27,130 nucleotides of DNA. It comes from DAOTXN01 sp034435435 (GTDB taxonomy: Bacteria; Chloroflexota; Anaerolineae; S140-20). Below, piece by piece: positions 25,266-27,130 of this stretch. The stretch is taken from contig DAOTXN010000146.1 of NCBI GenBank assembly GCA_034435435.1, positions 1 through 27,130 of the forward strand. The letters are read 5' to 3'. The number at the start of each line of letters is the position of its first letter. The stretch's first letter is position 1. Below the pieces are notes generated by a model. That model did not search any database, was not told where the DNA came from, and saw only the letters and a program-made list of their open reading frames with translations. Both the position numbers and the translations under genes were made by a program.

Positions 25266-26498
25266 CTAAGGTAAATAGGCCAACGGATCGTAAGGCGCTC
25301 CGTCCAGGCGAATCTCCAGATGCAGGTGGGGACCGGAGGACCAACCGGTGCTGCCGCCTAACCCGATGATATCACCTGCGAATACTTGTTGTCCACACAC
25401 CACGTTGACCTGGCTCAGGTGCGCGTACCAGCTTTGCCAGCCGTTCAAATGGTCGATCACCACCAGGTTGCCATACCCGCCGCTGCCCCACCAGCCGGCA
25501 AAGATGATCACGCCGCCGTCGGCCGCGAAAACGGCGTCGCCTGTGCGCAGCCCGATGTCGAGGCCGCCGTGAGCGGGGTTGCGGGCATCGCGGAAGTACC
25601 AGCCAGAGATTCTGCGCCCGCTGGTGGGCCAATCGAACCAGCCTCGGCCCGGCAGACCGCTGTAGCTGCCCACGCATACCCCTTGCCGGCCCTGGTTGAT
25701 GGTGCTGCCACCGTTACTCGTGACGGTCTTGGGAAGCTGCCAGGCAATAAATTCGCGTGCGCCGCCGGGAATGGTCAACTGCATCCCAGGCTTCAGGGGT
25801 TGTCCCTGTTCGAGATCGTTCCACTCGTTAAACAGGGCTTCTGGCTCTACGCCATATTGCTCGGCCACATCGTCTATCGTCTCTCCGGCCGACACCGTAT
25901 GATAGACCCCATCGACCGGCAAAATGTTCAATACCATTCCGAGGCTCAAACTGTGCGGGTTATCTTCTAGTGTTTCAGTGTTGGCCCAATAGATGGTATA
26001 GGGCGTCAAGCCGAATTTCTCGGCGATCCCGAAAACCGTGTCGCCGGATTGGACGGTATAGGTCATGACTTGCGCACGCAAGCGATCGGGAATCGTGGTT
26101 TGGGGTAGGGCCTGGCGCACGATAGTACCATCGTCGGGGAGGGTGAAGGTGCGAACCGGGGTCGGAGTGGCTGGGGCGATTTGGGCCGGACGTGGGGAAA
26201 AGAATCCCACTTGGGCCTCATCGTGCGTTGTTGGTGCAGAGGGCTTGATTGCAGCAATGGTCTGGGGGAATTGTACGCTGGCGACAAACAGTGCGATCAA
26301 AGCCAGGGTAAAGACCGCTATGTGTCCCGTGTAGCGCATCAATGCCGGGCGCAGCACGCGCCACTCGGCTGTCATGCGCCAACTGCTCGTTGCGCTCCAG
26401 GCCACGATGTGAGCTACTAGCCACTGCCCGCGTTCAAATAAAGAACGACGTGACTCGCCGGCAGCGTCTAAAGGTGTGGTTTCAATACTGTTTTCCAT
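25266..26498 (-). CDS. Membrane-anchored LysM-M23 peptidoglycan hydrolase (copy 2)
   Basis: The product is 410 residues from ATG 26498, with GGAGAG 4-5 nt upstream. A longer frame to 26615 would run through the promoter at 26552-26580, so that start is not used. The architecture parallels copy 1: an N-terminal segment with 'HIVAWSATSSWRMTAEWRVLRP' (compare 'LIAWTATRMWQVTVDWRSVRP' in copy 1), a transmembrane helix ('HIAVFTLALIALFVASV'), LysM domains at about 143-192 and 195-243, and an M23 domain with 'AHGGLDIGLRTG' and 'SSGPHLHLEIR'. All zinc ligands are present. An insertion rich in Gly/Ser/Asn before the M23 domain ('TVTSNGGSTINQGRQG') distinguishes it. Role: cell-wall remodelling outside the membrane. 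Confidence 0.9.
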   Translation of the reverse strand: MENSIETTPLDAAGESRRSLFERGQWLVAHIVAWSATSSWRMTAEWRVLRPALMRYTGHIAVFTLALIALFVASVQFPQTIAAIKPSAPTTHDEAQVGFFSPRPAQIAPATPTPVRTFTLPDDGTIVRQALPQTTIPDRLRAQVMTYTVQSGDTVFGIAEKFGLTPYTIYWANTETLEDNPHSLSLGMVLNILPVDGVYHTVSAGETIDDVAEQYGVEPEALFNEWNDLEQGQPLKPGMQLTIPGGAREFIAWQLPKTVTSNGGSTINQGRQGVCVGSYSGLPGRGWFDWPTSGRRISGWYFRDARNPAHGGLDIGLRTGDAVFAADGGVIIFAGWWGSGGYGNLVVIDHLNGWQSWYAHLSQVNVVCGQQVFAGDIIGLGGSTGWSSGPHLHLEIRLDGAPYDPLAYLP

Positions 26499-26551
26499 AG
26501 GCTCTCCGAGGCTAGAGCACACAGCGCACTGGCCTCGCGTCAGACCAGTTC

Positions 26552-26580
26552 GATTATAGGAGAAAAGAAAATAAAAGTCA
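26552..26580 (-). promoter_or_regulatory. Strong promoter of M23 copy 2
   Basis: On the minus strand TTGACT (26580-26575), a 17-nt T/C-rich spacer and a perfect TATAAT (26557-26552) lie 53 bp upstream of ATG 26498. It diverges from the tRNA promoter at 26621-26648. Confidence 0.8.
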
Positions 26581-26620
26581 ATCAGTTCAATTGGAATTAT
26601 CCTACGACTTCTCACTGCTC

Positions 26621-26648
26621 TTGACCATTACCGGAATCGTGGTATAAT
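26621..26648 (+). promoter_or_regulatory. Promoter of the tRNA-tuf operon
   Basis: TTGACC (26621-26626), a 16-nt spacer and TATAAT (26643-26648) end 9 bp before the first tRNA base, a C-rich stretch. The position fits a stable-RNA promoter. Confidence 0.75.
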
Positions 26649-26657
26649 TTCCCCCAC

Positions 26658-26730
26658 GCCGACGTAGCTCAATCGGCAGAGCTCTCGCCTTGTAAGCGAG
26701 AGGTTGTGGGTTCAAGTCCCACCGTCGGCT
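26658..26730 (+). tRNA. tRNA-Thr (anticodon TGT)
   Basis: A 73-nt cloverleaf: acceptor GCCGACG pairs with CGTCGGC, D-arm region TAGCTCAATCGGCAGAGC, anticodon stem CTCGC/GCGAG with loop CTTGTAA (TGT at 26691-26693), and T-arm GTGGG-TTCAAGT-CCCAC. Discriminator T. CCA is not encoded. Confidence 0.95.
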
Positions 26731-26771
26731 CTGGGGCCGATGAGCAAGGCACAGTCGGTGTACAGCAAAAT

Positions 26772-26853
26772 GGGTCGGTGTCCCGAGCGGCAAAGGGGGC
26801 GGACTGTAAATCCGCTGGCTCAGCCTTCGCAGGTTCGAGTCCTGCCCGGCCCA
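26772..26853 (+). tRNA. tRNA-Tyr (anticodon GTA)
   Basis: An 82-nt class II tRNA with a long variable arm. Acceptor GGGTCGG pairs with CCGGCCC (one wobble), anticodon stem GCGGA/TCCGC with loop CTGTAAA (anticodon GTA), T-arm GCAGG-TTCGAGT-CCTGC, discriminator A. It lies 41 bp after tRNA-Thr(TGT). Confidence 0.95.
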
Positions 26854-26858
26854 CCTGT

Positions 26859-26931
26859 GCCCACGTAGCTCAGTCGGTAGAGCACACCCTTGGTAAGGGT
26901 GTGGCCATGGGTTCAAGTCCCATCGTGGGCT
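26859..26931 (+). tRNA. tRNA-Thr (anticodon GGT)
   Basis: A 73-nt cloverleaf: acceptor GCCCACG pairs with CGTGGGC, anticodon stem CACCC/GGGTG with loop TTGGTAA (GGT at 26892-26894), T-arm ATGGG-TTCAAGT-CCCAT, discriminator T. Only 5 nt separate it from tRNA-Tyr, so both come from one precursor. Confidence 0.95.
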
Positions 26932-26997
26932 TTTGATATCTTTAAAACGCCGATCACTATTGGTTTAGCTGACTCGTGCAAGGAGGACAAGAGGACA

Positions 26998-27130
26998 ATG
27001 TCAAAGGAAAAGTTTGTACGTGACAAGCCGCACGTGAACGTGGGGACGATCGGGCACATTGACCACGGCAAGACGACGCTGACGGCGGCCATCACCAAGG
27101 TGTTGGCGATGCGTGGGCAGGCGAGTTTTC
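26998..27130 (+). CDS. tuf: Elongation factor Tu (5' part, runs off the window)
   Basis: The first 44 codons are present, from ATG 26998. Two ribosome sites lie close together: AGGAGG at 26981-26986 and GAGG at 26991-26994. The N-terminus 'SKEKFVRDKPHVNVGTIGHI' and the G1 P-loop GHIDHGKTT are those of EF-Tu, the GTPase that brings aminoacyl-tRNA to the ribosome. The P-loop has Ile where GHVDHGKT is usual, a conservative change. It is the last visible member of the tRNA-Thr/Tyr/Thr-tuf operon; the 66-bp leader after the last tRNA has no recognised terminator. Confidence 0.96.
   Translation, partial: MSKEKFVRDKPHVNVGTIGHIDHGKTTLTAAITKVLAMRGQASF

Noticed and set aside
26731..26771. A possible fourth tRNA between tRNA-Thr and tRNA-Tyr
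   Set aside because: The 41-bp spacer is too short and forms no cloverleaf.

Overview
The window looks like chromosomal DNA from a Chloroflexota bacterium, probably Anaerolineae-like. This is an inference from gene style, not from a marker phylogeny. The pointers are: a kinase whose extracellular part sits behind a long Thr/Pro linker; a secreted protein with DUF11-like, PPC and 'IWLPLVL' segments; a cyclase/ATPase/TPR giant protein; LysM-M23 paralogues with an N-terminal membrane anchor; and mostly high GC with several TTGAC-17-TATAAT type promoters. No phage or plasmid backbone is seen. One IS630-family element is present.

Layout. Positions 1-8943 hold a plus-strand block: the tail of an unknown gene, a small two-helix membrane protein, a polytopic membrane AAA ATPase, a transmembrane Ser/Thr kinase with eight 49-residue repeats, and a large secreted multidomain protein. 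The ATPase and kinase genes are 8 bp apart and the block may be a sensing or envelope module. Positions 8944-12376 are accessory and eroded, all on the minus strand except the insertion sequence. They hold a DUF3891 gene translationally coupled to a 41-codon remnant of a TumE/DUF6516-type toxin and its intact antitoxin-like partner. They also hold the 3' end of an alpha-2-macroglobulin gene and the 5' end of an ECF sigma gene, with the IS630 element between these two fragments. The IS transposase is split in two frames joined by a convincing -1 frameshift signal.

Positions 12562-17898 carry a well-formed promoter, a glutamate-semialdehyde (P5C) dehydrogenase and a class III cyclase of mammalian soluble-adenylyl-cyclase layout (two cyclase domains, P-loop ATPase, TPR-like). 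Its 3' end runs into a palindromic repeat. Positions 17929-22365 hold ppk1 (minus) divergent from recA. recA is followed by about 370 bp of unexplained sequence, a strong intrinsic terminator, and recX starting only 4 nt after the terminator's T-tract. recX is followed closely by rny (RNase Y).

Positions 23931-26498 (minus) hold two tandem paralogous LysM-M23 cell-wall peptidases, each with its own strong promoter. The window ends with a plus-strand tRNA-Thr(TGT)/tRNA-Tyr(GTA)/tRNA-Thr(GGT)/tuf operon, a classical bacterial arrangement here without the tRNA-Gly seen in E. coli.

Most worth a second look: the composite cyclase site with complementary loss of residues, the toxin remnant locked between two start/stop overlaps, the two truncated genes facing each other across the IS (real deletion or assembly chimera), and the recA-terminator-recX arrangement.
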